DNA from: Chlorobiales bacterium
Lineage (GTDB): Bacteria; Bacteroidota; Chlorobiia; Chlorobiales; Chlorobiaceae
DNA: 64,000 nt
NCBI GenBank assembly: GCA_022360275.1
Contig: JAKSDC010000019.1
Coordinates: 1-64,000 of the forward strand
Direction: 5' to 3'
Shown here: positions 7,553-17,288 of the stretch, one piece after another
How the letters are laid out: each line of letters opens with the position of its first letter
How positions within the stretch are numbered: the stretch's first letter is position 1
Made by a program: the position numbers and the translations under genes
Notes under the pieces: model-generated
Databases searched by the model: none
The model's input: the letters and a program-made list of their open reading frames with translations, nothing else
What the model was told of the DNA's origin: nothing

Positions 7553-8917
7553 ATGGATAAAATTGAAATACTCGAAGGAAGAAAGAAACAGGTCTTCGAA
7601 AAAACGAAAGACACAGACGCATTCGACATCAAGTGCGAAACCACCAGTCTTTCGGGCTCCGTCAGTCAGAGGGCCTGTGTTTTTTGCGGCTCGAGAGTCG
7701 TACTCTACCCGGTAGCTGACGCCCTTCATGTCGTCCACGGCCCTATCGGATGTGCCGCCTATACTTGGGACATCCGCGGAGCCGTCTCTTCAGGACCCGA
7801 ATTGCACCGCCTGAGCTTTTCAACCGACCTCCAGGAGATGGATGTCATTTACGGCGGAGAGAAAAAACTGAAAGCCTCTCTCGGCGAGCTTATCGACCAG
7901 TACAAGCCGAAAGCGGCGTTCATTTACTCGACCTGCATCATCGGGCTTATCGGAGACGATATCGATGCCGTCTGCAAGAAAATTTCAGCGGAAAAAGGCA
8001 TTCCGGTCCTTCCCGTGCATTCGGAAGGATTCAAAGGAACCAAGAAAGACGGGTATAAAGCCGCCTGTGACGCGCTGATGAAAATCGTCGGGACCGGCTC
8101 GACCGAAGGAATAGGAAAATACAGCATCAATATTCTCGGCGAGTTCAACCTTGCCGGCGAAGCATGGATCATCAAGGATTACTACGAACAGATGGGCATC
8201 GAGGTTGTCTCGACCATGACCGGAGACGGCAGGGTTGATGACATAAGGCGTTCACATGGCGCCTCGCTGAATATCGTACAATGCTCGGGTTCGATGGTCA
8301 GGCTGGCAAAGATGATGGAAGAAAAATACGGCATTCCGTACCTCAGAGTCTCGTACTTCGGTATCGAGGATATGTCGAAAGCGCTCTATGATGTCGCGGC
8401 ACATTTCGGCGACAACCCGGCTATCCTGGAAGCCGCCAAAAAAGTTGTCAGCCGTGAGGTGGGAGAACTTTATCCGCAGCTTCTGGAATTTCGAAAAGCG
8501 CTCAGCGGGAAAAAAGCCGCGATCTATGTCGGAGGAGCGTTCAAGGCGTTTTCGCTTATCAAGGCCCTGGCCTCGATAGATATGGATGTCGTCCTGGCCG
8601 GTTCGCAAACCGGCAACAAGGATGACTATGCAGGATTGAAAGACATGTGCGATGAGGGGACCATCATTGTTGACGACTCGAATCCTGTCGAACTCTCGAA
8701 ATTCATTCTCGAAAAAGAAGCCGATCTGCTGATAGGAGGTGTGAAGGAACGACCGATCGCCTATAAACTCGGTGTCGGCTTCTGTGATCACAACCATGAA
8801 AGAAAAATACCGCTTGCCGGTTTTGTCGGCATGCTGAACTTCGCAAAAGAGGTCTACCAGTCTGTCATGAGCCCGGTATGGCAATTTGCTCCGAGAAAAG
8901 GAGGAGGTCAATTATGA
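7553..8917 (+). CDS. nifE: FeMo-cofactor scaffold protein NifE
   Basis: Homologue of NifD that forms the NifEN scaffold on which the NifB-cofactor is matured to FeMo-co. The 454-aa protein has the cluster cysteine motifs QRACVFCGSR, VHGPIGCAAY and YSTCIIGLIGDD, and a VQCSGSM segment at the position of the NifD cofactor cysteine. It is shorter than NifD because it lacks the insertion near the C-terminus. No strong Shine-Dalgarno precedes the ATG at 7553 (only a GAAG eight bases upstream), which may keep expression below that of nifDK. The last bases overlap the nifN start. Confidence 0.97.
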   Translation: MDKIEILEGRKKQVFEKTKDTDAFDIKCETTSLSGSVSQRACVFCGSRVVLYPVADALHVVHGPIGCAAYTWDIRGAVSSGPELHRLSFSTDLQEMDVIYGGEKKLKASLGELIDQYKPKAAFIYSTCIIGLIGDDIDAVCKKISAEKGIPVLPVHSEGFKGTKKDGYKAACDALMKIVGTGSTEGIGKYSINILGEFNLAGEAWIIKDYYEQMGIEVVSTMTGDGRVDDIRRSHGASLNIVQCSGSMVRLAKMMEEKYGIPYLRVSYFGIEDMSKALYDVAAHFGDNPAILEAAKKVVSREVGELYPQLLEFRKALSGKKAAIYVGGAFKAFSLIKALASIDMDVVLAGSQTGNKDDYAGLKDMCDEGTIIVDDSNPVELSKFILEKEADLLIGGVKERPIAYKLGVGFCDHNHERKIPLAGFVGMLNFAKEVYQSVMSPVWQFAPRKGGGQL

Positions 8918-10266
8918 AAACTGCAAAAACAGCCACCCAGAACGCCTGTAAACTTTGCAATCCGCTTGGTGCATGCCTGGCGTTCAAGGGCATAGAAAAA
9001 TGCGTACCGTTCCTGCATGGGTCCCAGGGATGCGCCACCTATATCCGGCGCTACCTTATCAGCCATTTCAAGGAACCGGTAGACATTGCTTCGTCCAACT
9101 TCAATGAGGATACAGCGGTTTTCGGCGGAAGCCACAATCTGAAACTCGGTCTGCAGAACATCACGAAACAATACAAACCGGAAGTTATCGGCATTGCGAC
9201 GACCTGTCTTTCCGAAACCATCGGGGACGATGTCGATATGATCCTCAGGGAGTATACTGAAAATGCCGACCCGAACCAGCCAATCCCCCTGATGATACAT
9301 GCCTCGACGCCAAGTTACCAGGGCAGCCATATCGACGGGTTTCACGCGGCATTGAGAGCAACGGTCGAAAAGCTTGCAGAAGGAGGTCCTAAACAAAACC
9401 TGTTGAATCTCTTTCCCAACATGGTCTCGCCTGCAGATCTGAGGTATCTCAAAGAGATTCTGGAAAACTTCAGCCTGCCCTCGGTGATTCTTCCGGATTA
9501 CTCGGAAACGCTTGACGGAGGACCGTGGGGAGAGTATCACAGAATTCCAAAAGGGGGAACGCCGCTGAATACCATCCTCAAATGCGGAACGGCTGCAGCA
9601 AGCATCGAGTTTACCTCGATCCTCGCTGAGGATAAATCACCAGCCGGATACCTGGAAGAAAAATTCGGAGTCCCCCATTACCGGTTTTGCCTCCCGATCG
9701 GCATCGGACAGAGCGACAAGTTTTTCGAACTGCTCGAAAGACTGTCGGAGAAACCGATGCCGGAACGATACGAAGACGAGCGTCGACGGCTTGTCGATGC
9801 ATATGCGGACGGGCATAAATATGTATTCGGTAAAAAAGCAATTGTGTACGGCGAAGAAGATCTTGTGATCGCACTGACGGTCTTTCTGAGAGAAATCGGC
9901 ATAACACCGGTCCTTTGCGTATCGGGCGGCAAGAGCGGTTTTCTGAAAAAACGTCTTGCCGAGCTGGTGCCGGACCTCGACAACCTCGGGATACAGGTTC
10001 GCGACGGTGCAGATTTCGTCGACATCGAAGAGGAAGCAAAAAAACACAAACCGGACCTTTTAATCGGCAACAGCAAAGGTTTTACCATGTCCCGGAAGAA
10101 CCGGATTCCAATGATCCGTGTCGGGTTTCCGATTCATGACAGGTTCGGCGGCCAGCGGCTGCACCACATCGGATACAGGGGAACCCAGGAACTGTTTGAC
10201 AGAATCGTGAACACAGTTATCGAACACAGACAGAATTCATCACCAATCGGCTACACATACATGTAA
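8914..10266 (+). CDS. nifN: FeMo-cofactor scaffold protein NifN
   Basis: Partner of NifE in the scaffold complex and homologue of NifK. From the ATG at 8914 it is 450 aa. This start is chosen because AAAGGAGGAGG sits just upstream and ATGA overlaps the nifE stop; an in-frame ATG at 8878 lies inside nifE without a ribosome site. The protein keeps NACKLCNPLGACLAFKGI, HGSQGCATY and ATTCLSETIGDD, matching the cysteine framework of NifK-type proteins. nifB follows after 11 bases. Confidence 0.97.
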   Translation: MKTAKTATQNACKLCNPLGACLAFKGIEKCVPFLHGSQGCATYIRRYLISHFKEPVDIASSNFNEDTAVFGGSHNLKLGLQNITKQYKPEVIGIATTCLSETIGDDVDMILREYTENADPNQPIPLMIHASTPSYQGSHIDGFHAALRATVEKLAEGGPKQNLLNLFPNMVSPADLRYLKEILENFSLPSVILPDYSETLDGGPWGEYHRIPKGGTPLNTILKCGTAAASIEFTSILAEDKSPAGYLEEKFGVPHYRFCLPIGIGQSDKFFELLERLSEKPMPERYEDERRRLVDAYADGHKYVFGKKAIVYGEEDLVIALTVFLREIGITPVLCVSGGKSGFLKKRLAELVPDLDNLGIQVRDGADFVDIEEEAKKHKPDLLIGNSKGFTMSRKNRIPMIRVGFPIHDRFGGQRLHHIGYRGTQELFDRIVNTVIEHRQNSSPIGYTYM

Positions 10267-10277
10267 GGGGACGTACC

Positions 10278-11552
10278 ATGACGCTATCTATTGATAAACA
10301 CCCGTGCTTCAACGATGCATCGAGGCACACTTTCGGACGCATTCACCTTCCTGTGGCGCCGAAATGCAATATCCAATGCAACTACTGCAACAGGAAATTC
10401 GACTGTCTGAACGAGAACCGGCCCGGTGTCACCAGCAAAGTGCTTACGCCACACCAGGCCCTGCACTACCTTGACCGGGCGCTTGAACTTTCGCCGAATA
10501 TTTCAGTCGTCGGCATTGCCGGGCCGGGCGACCCTTTCGCAAATCCCGAGGAGACAATGGAAACACTTCACCTTGTCCGGCAAAAGTATCCTGACATGCT
10601 TCTTTGCGTGGCAACCAACGGCCTGAATGTGACACCTTCTATCGGGGAACTTGCAGAATTGAAGGTAAGTCACGTAACGTTGACCATCAACGCGGTTGAT
10701 CCGGAAATCGGCGCCGAAGTCTATGCCTGGGTACGGCTTGGAAAAAAAGTATACCGGGACCTCAATGCCGCAGGACTGTTACTGGAAAACCAGCTTGAGG
10801 CACTCAAGACGCTCAAGGAAAAGGGAGTCACCGCCAAAATTAATTCGATCATCATTCCCGGCATCAATGACCGCCATGTTATTGATGTTGCCAAAAAGGT
10901 ATCTGAACTCGGGGCTGATATTTTCAATGCTTTACCCTATTACCATACGGAAGAAACCATCTTCGAAAACATACCTGAACCGCATTCCGAACTGGTAACT
11001 GCGATACAGAAAGAAACTGCGCAATACCTTCCGCAGATGAAACACTGCGCACGGTGCAGAGCGGATGCCATCGGCATCATCGGTCAGGAAAACAGTGATG
11101 AGATCATGAAACAACTGATGGAAGCGGCAAAATTACCGAGAAAACCTTCGGAAAACAGGCCCTATATCGCTGTTGCGAGCATGGAAGGAGTTTTGATCAA
11201 CCAGCACCTCGGTGAAGCCGATCGTTTTCTTGTCTATGCAATGGACACTGACCACGACCGTCCTGTTCTGGTGGAATCCCGGTCGGCACCGCCTCCCGGC
11301 GGAGGCACAATGCGCTGGGAAGCCGTTGCCGCTCTTCTGCTTGACTGCCGTGCGCTCCTGGTCAACGGAGCAGGAGAATCACCTAAAAAAGTGCTTAACG
11401 GCAGCGGCATGGAAGTTTATACGCTCGACGGGCTCATCGAAGAAGGGGTTTCAGGAGTGTTTACCGGTAAAGATATGAGCCGCATGACAAGAATCAGCCA
11501 GATGCACGCCTGCAAGACAAGCTGTTCCGGCACCGGCAGCGGATGCGGGTGA
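10278..11552 (+). CDS. nifB: NifB radical-SAM cofactor synthase fused to a NifX-like domain
   Basis: NifB builds the 8Fe-9S-C NifB-co core by radical SAM chemistry with SAM-derived carbide insertion. The radical-SAM motif CNIQCNYC has its cysteines at 30, 34 and 37, followed by AGPGDP and the HCARCRADAIG cluster motif near residue 257. Residues about 295-405 (from IAVASMEGVLINQHLGEA) form a NifX/NafY-like cofactor-binding domain, so this is the two-domain NifB form (424 aa). The C-terminus carries extra cysteines (CKTSCSGTGSGCG). A GGGGAC lies before the ATG. No separate nifX is present in the operon, so the fused domain may take that role. Confidence 0.97.
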   Translation: MTLSIDKHPCFNDASRHTFGRIHLPVAPKCNIQCNYCNRKFDCLNENRPGVTSKVLTPHQALHYLDRALELSPNISVVGIAGPGDPFANPEETMETLHLVRQKYPDMLLCVATNGLNVTPSIGELAELKVSHVTLTINAVDPEIGAEVYAWVRLGKKVYRDLNAAGLLLENQLEALKTLKEKGVTAKINSIIIPGINDRHVIDVAKKVSELGADIFNALPYYHTEETIFENIPEPHSELVTAIQKETAQYLPQMKHCARCRADAIGIIGQENSDEIMKQLMEAAKLPRKPSENRPYIAVASMEGVLINQHLGEADRFLVYAMDTDHDRPVLVESRSAPPPGGGTMRWEAVAALLLDCRALLVNGAGESPKKVLNGSGMEVYTLDGLIEEGVSGVFTGKDMSRMTRISQMHACKTSCSGTGSGCG

Positions 11553-11611
11553 GGTAAGGAAAGGCAAAAGTAAAAATTCAAAAGTCAAAAGGGCTGGAAA
11601 CCTGTTTTTTC

Positions 11612-11679
11612 CAAATCGTACTCGTACTCAGCGAAACGGTAATCGTACTCGACTTTCAAAGGTTAACGAGTACGATTAC
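11612..11679. repeat. Dispersed repeat unit with 13-bp inverted repeat after nifB
   Basis: GTAATCGTACTCG (11639-11651) and CGAGTACGATTAC (11667-11679) are perfect inverted repeats around a 15-base loop. The reverse complement of 11612-11652 matches 51431-51475 (shared CTGAGTACRAGTACGATT), so this is a dispersed family as well as a hairpin. No U-run follows, so a terminator role is uncertain. Confidence 0.6.
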
Positions 11680-11696
11680 GGGTAAGCACTGATATC

Positions 11697-11732
11697 CCAT
11701 TCAACAAATAAACAAATCAACAGTTCAACAAT
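11697..11732. repeat. Period-8 tandem repeat upstream of the ferredoxin gene
   Basis: On the minus strand the octamers ATTGTTGA, ACTGTTGA, TTTGTTTA, TTTGTTGA follow each other, the same rhythm as at 7409-7447. Confidence 0.7.
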
Positions 11733-11746
11733 TCTTTATAACAACC

Positions 11747-12058
11747 ATGGAAAAACCGAAACATCACATTCTGGTCTGCGGAAGCTTTCGCGCGCAGGGC
11801 ACCCCTCAGGGAATCTGCCATAAAAAAGAATCATCGCAGTTGCTGCCGTATCTTGAAAACGAACTTTCCGACCGGGGCATGACCGATGTTATCGTCTCGG
11901 CAACCGCCTGTCTCAATGTCTGTGAAAAAGGCCCCATTGTCGTTGTTCATCCGGAAAATCAATGGTACGGCGAGATAGATAGCGAGGAAAAAATGGATGA
12001 AATCCTCGACGCTCTTGAGGAAGGAGAAGCATGTGAAGAATATCTCATAAGTGAATAA
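11747..12058 (+). CDS. Thioredoxin-fold [2Fe-2S] ferredoxin, nif-associated
   Basis: Small protein (103 aa) of the thioredoxin-like [2Fe-2S] ferredoxin family. It has an N-terminal LVCGSFRAQGTPQGICHKK and a second pair in TACLNVCEKGPIVVV, giving the four cysteines that hold the cluster. A conserved WYGEI segment follows. Such ferredoxins lie in nif clusters of several diazotrophs, where protection from oxygen or electron delivery has been proposed; no role can be proven from the sequence. The acidic C-terminus (EEGEACEEYLISE) is typical. The stop overlaps the start of the ModE-type gene by one base. Confidence 0.9.
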   Translation: MEKPKHHILVCGSFRAQGTPQGICHKKESSQLLPYLENELSDRGMTDVIVSATACLNVCEKGPIVVVHPENQWYGEIDSEEKMDEILDALEEGEACEEYLISE

Positions 12059-12867
12059 TGCCTGCAGACAAAAGATCCATCGAACTGGAAGGGTCGCTCT
12101 GGTTCCGTAAATCCGAAAACAGGTTTCTTGGCGCCGACAGGATCATGCTGCTTGAACAAATCGACGAACTCGGATCAATCAACAAAGCCGCAAAAGCCTT
12201 GAAAATGAGTTACAAAACTGCGTGGCAGTTGATCAACACCATCAACAACCTGTCGGAAAGGGCCATTGTAGAAAGAACGACAGGAGGAAAAGACGGCGGC
12301 GGAACCAGGCTTACCCCGGAAGGCAAAAAAATCCTCAGGCAGTACCGTGTCATCCAGGAAGAGCACAGAAAATTTCTTGGGAATCTCGAGCATCGGCTCG
12401 GAAGCTCTGAAAAGCTTTATCAATTCCTGGAAAGAATATCCGTAAAAGTCAGTGCCAGAAACGTTTTTAGCGGAACGATTGCAACGATTATCCGTGAAAC
12501 GGTCAATGCGGAGATCATCCTTTCCCTCAAAGGTGATATCCGGCTCACAGCTATCGTTACAAGCGGAGCTATAGACAAACTGGGCCTGAAAGAGGGAATG
12601 ACGGCCTATGCCATTATCAAATCCAGTTCAGTCATCATCGGCAAAGATATCGACATTGCAAAAGTCAGCACCCGCAACGTCATTTTCGGGACCGTTGCCA
12701 AAATCATCGACGGCCCGGTCAATGTGGAGATCGATCTCGATATAGGAGGCGGCAATATAATAACCTCGATTATCACTCGTGAGAGTGCAAAAAATCTCGA
12801 CCTCAGGGAAGGCGGCAGAGCATGCGCAATGTTCAAGGCGTCGAGCGTTATCATCGGGGTACATTGA
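12058..12867 (+). CDS. modE: ModE-type molybdate-responsive regulator
   Basis: Transcriptional regulator with an N-terminal winged helix of the ModE/LysR-like type (residues about 10-110; GSINKAAKALKMSYKTAWQLI is the helix-turn-helix, with a GGKDGGGTRLT wing). Two Mop/TOBE molybdate-binding repeats follow: about 135-200 (SARNVFSGTIATI to SSSVIIG) and 205-269 (STRNVIFGTVAKI to SSVIIGVH). The length of 269 aa fits full ModE. Its start overlaps the ferredoxin stop, making it the last gene of the nif operon, so molybdenum sensing is placed under nif control. No modABC transport genes are present in the window. Confidence 0.92.
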   Translation: MPADKRSIELEGSLWFRKSENRFLGADRIMLLEQIDELGSINKAAKALKMSYKTAWQLINTINNLSERAIVERTTGGKDGGGTRLTPEGKKILRQYRVIQEEHRKFLGNLEHRLGSSEKLYQFLERISVKVSARNVFSGTIATIIRETVNAEIILSLKGDIRLTAIVTSGAIDKLGLKEGMTAYAIIKSSSVIIGKDIDIAKVSTRNVIFGTVAKIIDGPVNVEIDLDIGGGNIITSIITRESAKNLDLREGGRACAMFKASSVIIGVH

Positions 12868-12894
12868 GGTGATTACCTTCAGCATACCTAAAAA

Positions 12895-14910
12895 TCACCG
12901 ATCATTAGTAAGCGGGAGCCAGCGCTGCAGCATATTCATCATAATCTTGCGTTCAACCGGCTTCGGCACATAATCGTCCATACCTGCATCAAGGCACTGC
13001 TGCCTGTCCTCTTTCGTGGCATTGGCCGTCATGGCAATAATTGGAACCTTGCTGTTCAGCACCTTGCCGGAATTTCTGATTGTTTTTGTCGCCTCATAGC
13101 CGTCCATAACCGGCATCTGCAAATCCATGAGAACCAGTCCATAATTTTTCTGCCGAAGGGCTTCGACCGCTTCAGCACCGTTAAACGCTATATCAATCCT
13201 GTAACCCATTTTTTCAAGCATGGCCCGGGCTACTTTCTGGTTTATCGTATTGTCCTCGACGAGCAAAATCTCCTTCTTTTCTACCGCCATTTCAGAAACA
13301 TCAGCCTGACATTTGCCTGTCCCCGTTTCCTCATGGTCAAACGCAGCATGACTGCCGCTCTCTTTCACCTTTTCAAAGGAAAGCGAAAAGCTGAACGTGG
13401 AGCCCTCTCTTTCACTGCTCCTCAACTCAACCTCTCCACCCATAAACGAAACGAGTTTTCTCACGATCGCAAGACCAAGCCCTTTCCCTCCTTCCTTACG
13501 GGTCGATGACGCATCGATCTGTGTAAAAGGCTGAAAAATCTGATCCTGCTTTTCTTCCGGAATACCGATGCCTGTGTCTTGCACGGAGATTTTGAGGACA
13601 ACCGCATCTTCCGTTTCAGAAACTACCGAAGCAATAACCGCGACCTCTCCTCTATAGGTAAACTTGATGGCGTTTTGAATCAGATTAAGAAGTACCTGTT
13701 TCATGTATCCGGAATAGCCGATGAGAGTGCCCGGAACACTGTCATCAATATCACCTGTAAGCACCAGACCCTTGACGCTCGCCTTTTCTTTCATTATGGC
13801 AATAATATCCAGGAAAAGTTGACGCAGGTTAAACGCTTCTTTCTCCTCATCGATGCGTCCGGCCTCGATTCTGCTGAAATCAAGAATGTCATTGATCAGC
13901 ATCAACAACATCTTGGCACTTGAATACAGCGTATCCGTATAATACCGCTGATCTTTGTCGAGCTTGGTTTCGATCAACAGCTCGGTCATTCCTATCACCG
14001 CATGCAGAGGCGTACGAACCTCATGAGAGATGTTTGCCAAAAACTCACTTTTTGCCTTGTTGGCACTCTCGGCCTCAGCTCGTGCTTTTTTCAGACGCTG
14101 TATAAGTCTGAGTTGTACCAGCTCTTTCTTTTCGACATTATGCTTCTCTTCGATCAGCTTCTCATTAAGCTTTTGAGCGTTTTCAAGTGCACTCCTTATT
14201 TCATGTTGCTGCTCTCTCTCTTTTTCCCTTAGTTCGAGCAGGTCATTACGAAGAAGAACAATTGTCCTGTAGAGTTCGCTAAGCGGATGATCAAGTGGAT
14301 AAAAATCACAGGCCGTATACTCTTCAATATCATGATCATTAAACAGAAGATGCCCACACATTGCAACGAAGTCTTCAATTTCCTTGCGGGATATCACCAC
14401 CTCCTCTTTGTCAGATGATATGGCATAATGTGTATCCTCCCTGTTTATAGACTGAAAGGCCTCTTCAACTGAATCGACAAAAACAAAACGCTGGTTGACA
14501 ACATGAGCAAAGACCGTTAGCATCGTCCTTAACATCTGTGAAGCCCCACAGATATAGGTAACTAAAGGATGACAATTATAGGCAGCATTAATCCTGTTGA
14601 TAGTTTTGGCATAAAAAACCTTGGCATTGATTGATGCCTTTGTAACCGCAGAATAATCAGCGATCCTTATATAGTCACTGTTTTTTAGTCCACCGTCAGC
14701 AAAAATCCGCTCGACGAAAGCAGCTGCCTTTTGGGCAGCCTCGAAGTGAACCTCTCCACCGAGAGAAGTAAAAAAAAGTTTGCCGGGAATAACGCCGCTG
14801 TGGTAATATGCACCGGTACCGGGATCGTCGAACTGCCATTCAGGGCGGAATTCCAGCATGTCATAACTGAAACGGGGGGACCTGCCTGCTCGGCCTTGAG
14901 ACTGGTTCAT
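12895..14910 (-). CDS. Hybrid sensor histidine kinase with an unrecognised N-terminal domain
   Basis: 671 aa, with no predicted membrane segment, so cytoplasmic. Residues 1-210 form a domain I cannot name with confidence; YICGASQMLRTM and RFVFVDSVEEAF are recognisable blocks. A coiled coil spans about 215-285. HisKA has the phospho-acceptor H296 in ANISHEVRTPLH. HATPase_c shows the N box LIQNAIKF, DTGIGIP and GKGLGLAI. The C-terminal receiver spans about 546-665 with phospho-acceptor D596 (LVLMDLQMP) and K650. No output or Hpt domain is fused. It faces modE convergently with a 27-base gap and may sense redox or nitrogen state, but this is only inferred from position. An orphan Hpt gene lies at 38954. 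Confidence 0.9.
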   Translation of the reverse strand: MNQSQGRAGRSPRFSYDMLEFRPEWQFDDPGTGAYYHSGVIPGKLFFTSLGGEVHFEAAQKAAAFVERIFADGGLKNSDYIRIADYSAVTKASINAKVFYAKTINRINAAYNCHPLVTYICGASQMLRTMLTVFAHVVNQRFVFVDSVEEAFQSINREDTHYAISSDKEEVVISRKEIEDFVAMCGHLLFNDHDIEEYTACDFYPLDHPLSELYRTIVLLRNDLLELREKEREQQHEIRSALENAQKLNEKLIEEKHNVEKKELVQLRLIQRLKKARAEAESANKAKSEFLANISHEVRTPLHAVIGMTELLIETKLDKDQRYYTDTLYSSAKMLLMLINDILDFSRIEAGRIDEEKEAFNLRQLFLDIIAIMKEKASVKGLVLTGDIDDSVPGTLIGYSGYMKQVLLNLIQNAIKFTYRGEVAVIASVVSETEDAVVLKISVQDTGIGIPEEKQDQIFQPFTQIDASSTRKEGGKGLGLAIVRKLVSFMGGEVELRSSEREGSTFSFSLSFEKVKESGSHAAFDHEETGTGKCQADVSEMAVEKKEILLVEDNTINQKVARAMLEKMGYRIDIAFNGAEAVEALRQKNYGLVLMDLQMPVMDGYEATKTIRNSGKVLNSKVPIIAMTANATKEDRQQCLDAGMDDYVPKPVERKIMMNMLQRWLPLTNDR

Positions 14911-15042
14911 CAGAATTGTTTTTTAACAGCCTTGTTTTCAACACCATCTTGTACAATAATAACAACTGCACATGTGCCGTTGTAAGAAAGCCTGTGTGCA
15001 TAAGTTACTTTTATTGAACCCCAACGGCAAACAGAAAAAATC

Positions 15043-16092
15043 TCAACAGATTCTGGGCAATTGTTCACCCAGAGGCATTTCCAGAATACGCCGGCTCCCC
15101 AACGGCGTGCGAATAATGACCATTCCGGGATGGTCGTTTACCACGTTACCGATAATAGAGGCATGACTGCCTGATACTTCGGAATCCTGCTGCATGATCT
15201 GCAACACTATTTCCGCACTGTCCTGCGGGACTGCAACAACCACCTTGCCCTCATTAGCAACCGTAAGCGGATCTATACCGAGAAGCTCGCAGGCACCCTG
15301 GACATCCGAACGAATCGGCAGGGATGCTTCGTTGATAACAATACCTGCCCCCGAGGCACTTGCAAGTTCATTCAGAGTCGCTGCAAGCCCTCCCCTTGTC
15401 GGATCCCTCATTGCATGAATTTGGGGTACCTCATCCAGTATTGCGGAAATCAAACCGCTCAATGAGGCCGTATCACTCGTGATTTCCGATTGAAAGGAAA
15501 GACCTTCCCGGGCTGTCATAACCGCCATTCCATGATCACCCAAGGTACCCGAAACAATAATGCTGTCACCAGACCTGAGGTTCCCGCAGGATATGTCAAC
15601 CCCTTCTCTGATAACCCCTATTCCCGAGGTATTGATGAATATTCCGTCACACTGACCTTTCTCAACGACTTTGGTATCACCTGTTACAACCTGTACACCG
15701 GTTTTGCCCGCGGCCTCGGCCATACTCGTCACTATTCGCCGAAGATCTGAAAGAGGGTATCCCTCTTCGAGCACAAAGCCTGCGCTGAGATAGAGAGGAA
15801 TCGCTCCGCCGACCGCAAGATCGTTAACCGTCCCATTCACCGCCAGGTCACCGATATCCCCCCCCGGAAAAAAAACCGGAGCGACGACGAATGTATCCGT
15901 GGTAAACGCAATCTCGCCCGAATCAAGAGAAATTTTTGCCTGGTCATCAAGTACATTGAGCATGCTGTTTCCGAGGTAGGGCAAAAAAATCTCCCGGGTC
16001 AGTTCACGGGAAAGCTCCCCTCCCGCTCCGTGCGCCATTTGTATGGTTTCATGTCTGAGAAGAGGTGAAGGACAGTGTAAATCCATAGACAT
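15043..16092 (-). CDS. hypE: Hydrogenase maturation protein HypE
   Basis: HypE accepts the carbamoyl group from HypF on its C-terminal cysteine and dehydrates it to the cyanide ligand of NiFe-hydrogenase. The 349-aa protein has the AIRS/PurM fold with MAHGAGGE near the N-terminus, a GGDIGDLAVNGTVNDLA motif, and the diagnostic C-terminal PRIC with the acceptor cysteine as last residue. It is the last gene of the minus-strand hypABFCDE operon. A second ATG two codons downstream could also be used. Confidence 0.97.
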   Translation of the reverse strand: MSMDLHCPSPLLRHETIQMAHGAGGELSRELTREIFLPYLGNSMLNVLDDQAKISLDSGEIAFTTDTFVVAPVFFPGGDIGDLAVNGTVNDLAVGGAIPLYLSAGFVLEEGYPLSDLRRIVTSMAEAAGKTGVQVVTGDTKVVEKGQCDGIFINTSGIGVIREGVDISCGNLRSGDSIIVSGTLGDHGMAVMTAREGLSFQSEITSDTASLSGLISAILDEVPQIHAMRDPTRGGLAATLNELASASGAGIVINEASLPIRSDVQGACELLGIDPLTVANEGKVVVAVPQDSAEIVLQIMQQDSEVSGSHASIIGNVVNDHPGMVIIRTPLGSRRILEMPLGEQLPRIC

Positions 16093-16159
16093 AACTTGTT
16101 TTTTTACGGGATAAAAAAAGCTTGATAGCGAGTTAGCTTAAATCGCTGCCGTTGAGTAT

Positions 16160-16198
16160 TAAAGCTATCCGGCCATCAAGCCATCTGGCTGTCAAGCC
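16160..16198. repeat. Period-8 repeat at the hypD/hypE junction
   Basis: On the minus strand GGCTTGAC, AGCCAGAT, GGCTTGAT, GGCCGGAT and AGCTTTAA follow each other, in the spacer just after the hypD stop. Similar GCTGGAT/GCTTGATG units lie at 17289-17310 and 17465-17500. Confidence 0.6.
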
Positions 16199-17280
16199 CT
16201 CTTGTGATACTTGTAATATGCCGCGCAGGTCCCTTCTGCGGAAACCATCGGTGCCCCGAGAGGATCCAGGGGGGTACACTCTTTCCCGAAAGCACCACAC
16301 TCCCCAGGGTTGATGATACCCTGCAGCACCTCGCCACTCCTGCACAACGGCGATTCATCCGGCTGTATGTGAGCCACGTCATACTTTTTCTCAGCATCGA
16401 AGGAAGAAAATTCTCCTCGCAAACGTATGCCGCTTTGAGGTATAACTCCGATACCACGCCACTGCCGATCCGCGACTTCAAAAACTTCATTAACGGTTTT
16501 TCTTGCAACCTCATTTCCCTCCCGGCTCACTACCCTGCTGTACTCATTGAAGACACCCAACCTCCCTGATTCCAGCATTTCTATAACCCGCAATATTCCA
16601 GAAAGAATATCCACCGGCTCGAAACCGGTCGGCACGATCGGGACATGATACTTTTCAGCTATCGATTCATATTCTTCGTACCCCGTAATCGTGCACACGT
16701 GTCCTGCCGCAAGAAATCCCTCCACTGTTTTCTGTTCAGAGGAAAGTATCGTTTTCATTGCAGGAGGCACCATGAACTGGCTGACAAGTTCGCTGAAATT
16801 GTTCAATCCCTCTTTTGCCGCCTGTTTTACAGCCATGGCGTTTCCCGGCGCGGTTGTCTCAAAACCTATCGCAAGAAAAACCACCTCCTTGTGTGGATTG
16901 TCTCTTGCAATTGCAAGTGCCTCAAGTGGAGAATAAACGACACGAACATCTGCGCCTTCACTTCTCGCGGTTAAAAGATCCTTGCCGCTCCCCGGCACCC
17001 GTAGCATGTCACCGAAACTTGCAAGAACCACTTCCGGCCTTTCTGCAATCGATAATGCCCTGTCAAGCGTTTCCAGGGGAGTTACACAGACCGGACAACC
17101 CGGACCGTGTACCAACCTGATTGCATCGGGAAGCAACTGATCAATGCCGTTTCTGATTATGGAATGGGTTTGGCCTCCGCATATCTCCATAATGGACCAT
17201 GGCCTTGTCACGGAATCCTTAATTTTTTTGAGAATACGTCGCGCTCTATCGGGATCCCTGTATTCATCGATGTATTTCAT
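16192..17280 (-). CDS. hypD: Hydrogenase maturation protein HypD
   Basis: HypD is the [4Fe-4S] scaffold that, with HypC, assembles the Fe(CN)2CO unit. The 362-aa sequence contains [21 protein letters not shown] (redox cysteines), FEPVDIL and GFETTAPG, with the cluster cysteines late in the protein ([22 protein letters not shown]). The length is normal. Its gene is separated from hypC by 221 bases of repeats, an unusually long gap for partners that act as a complex. Confidence 0.97.
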   Translation of the reverse strand: MKYIDEYRDPDRARRILKKIKDSVTRPWSIMEICGGQTHSIIRNGIDQLLPDAIRLVHGPGCPVCVTPLETLDRALSIAERPEVVLASFGDMLRVPGSGKDLLTARSEGADVRVVYSPLEALAIARDNPHKEVVFLAIGFETTAPGNAMAVKQAAKEGLNNFSELVSQFMVPPAMKTILSSEQKTVEGFLAAGHVCTITGYEEYESIAEKYHVPIVPTGFEPVDILSGILRVIEMLESGRLGVFNEYSRVVSREGNEVARKTVNEVFEVADRQWRGIGVIPQSGIRLRGEFSSFDAEKKYDVAHIQPDESPLCRSGEVLQGIINPGECGAFGKECTPLDPLGAPMVSAEGTCAAYYKYHKRA

Positions 17281-17288
17281 TGTATACC

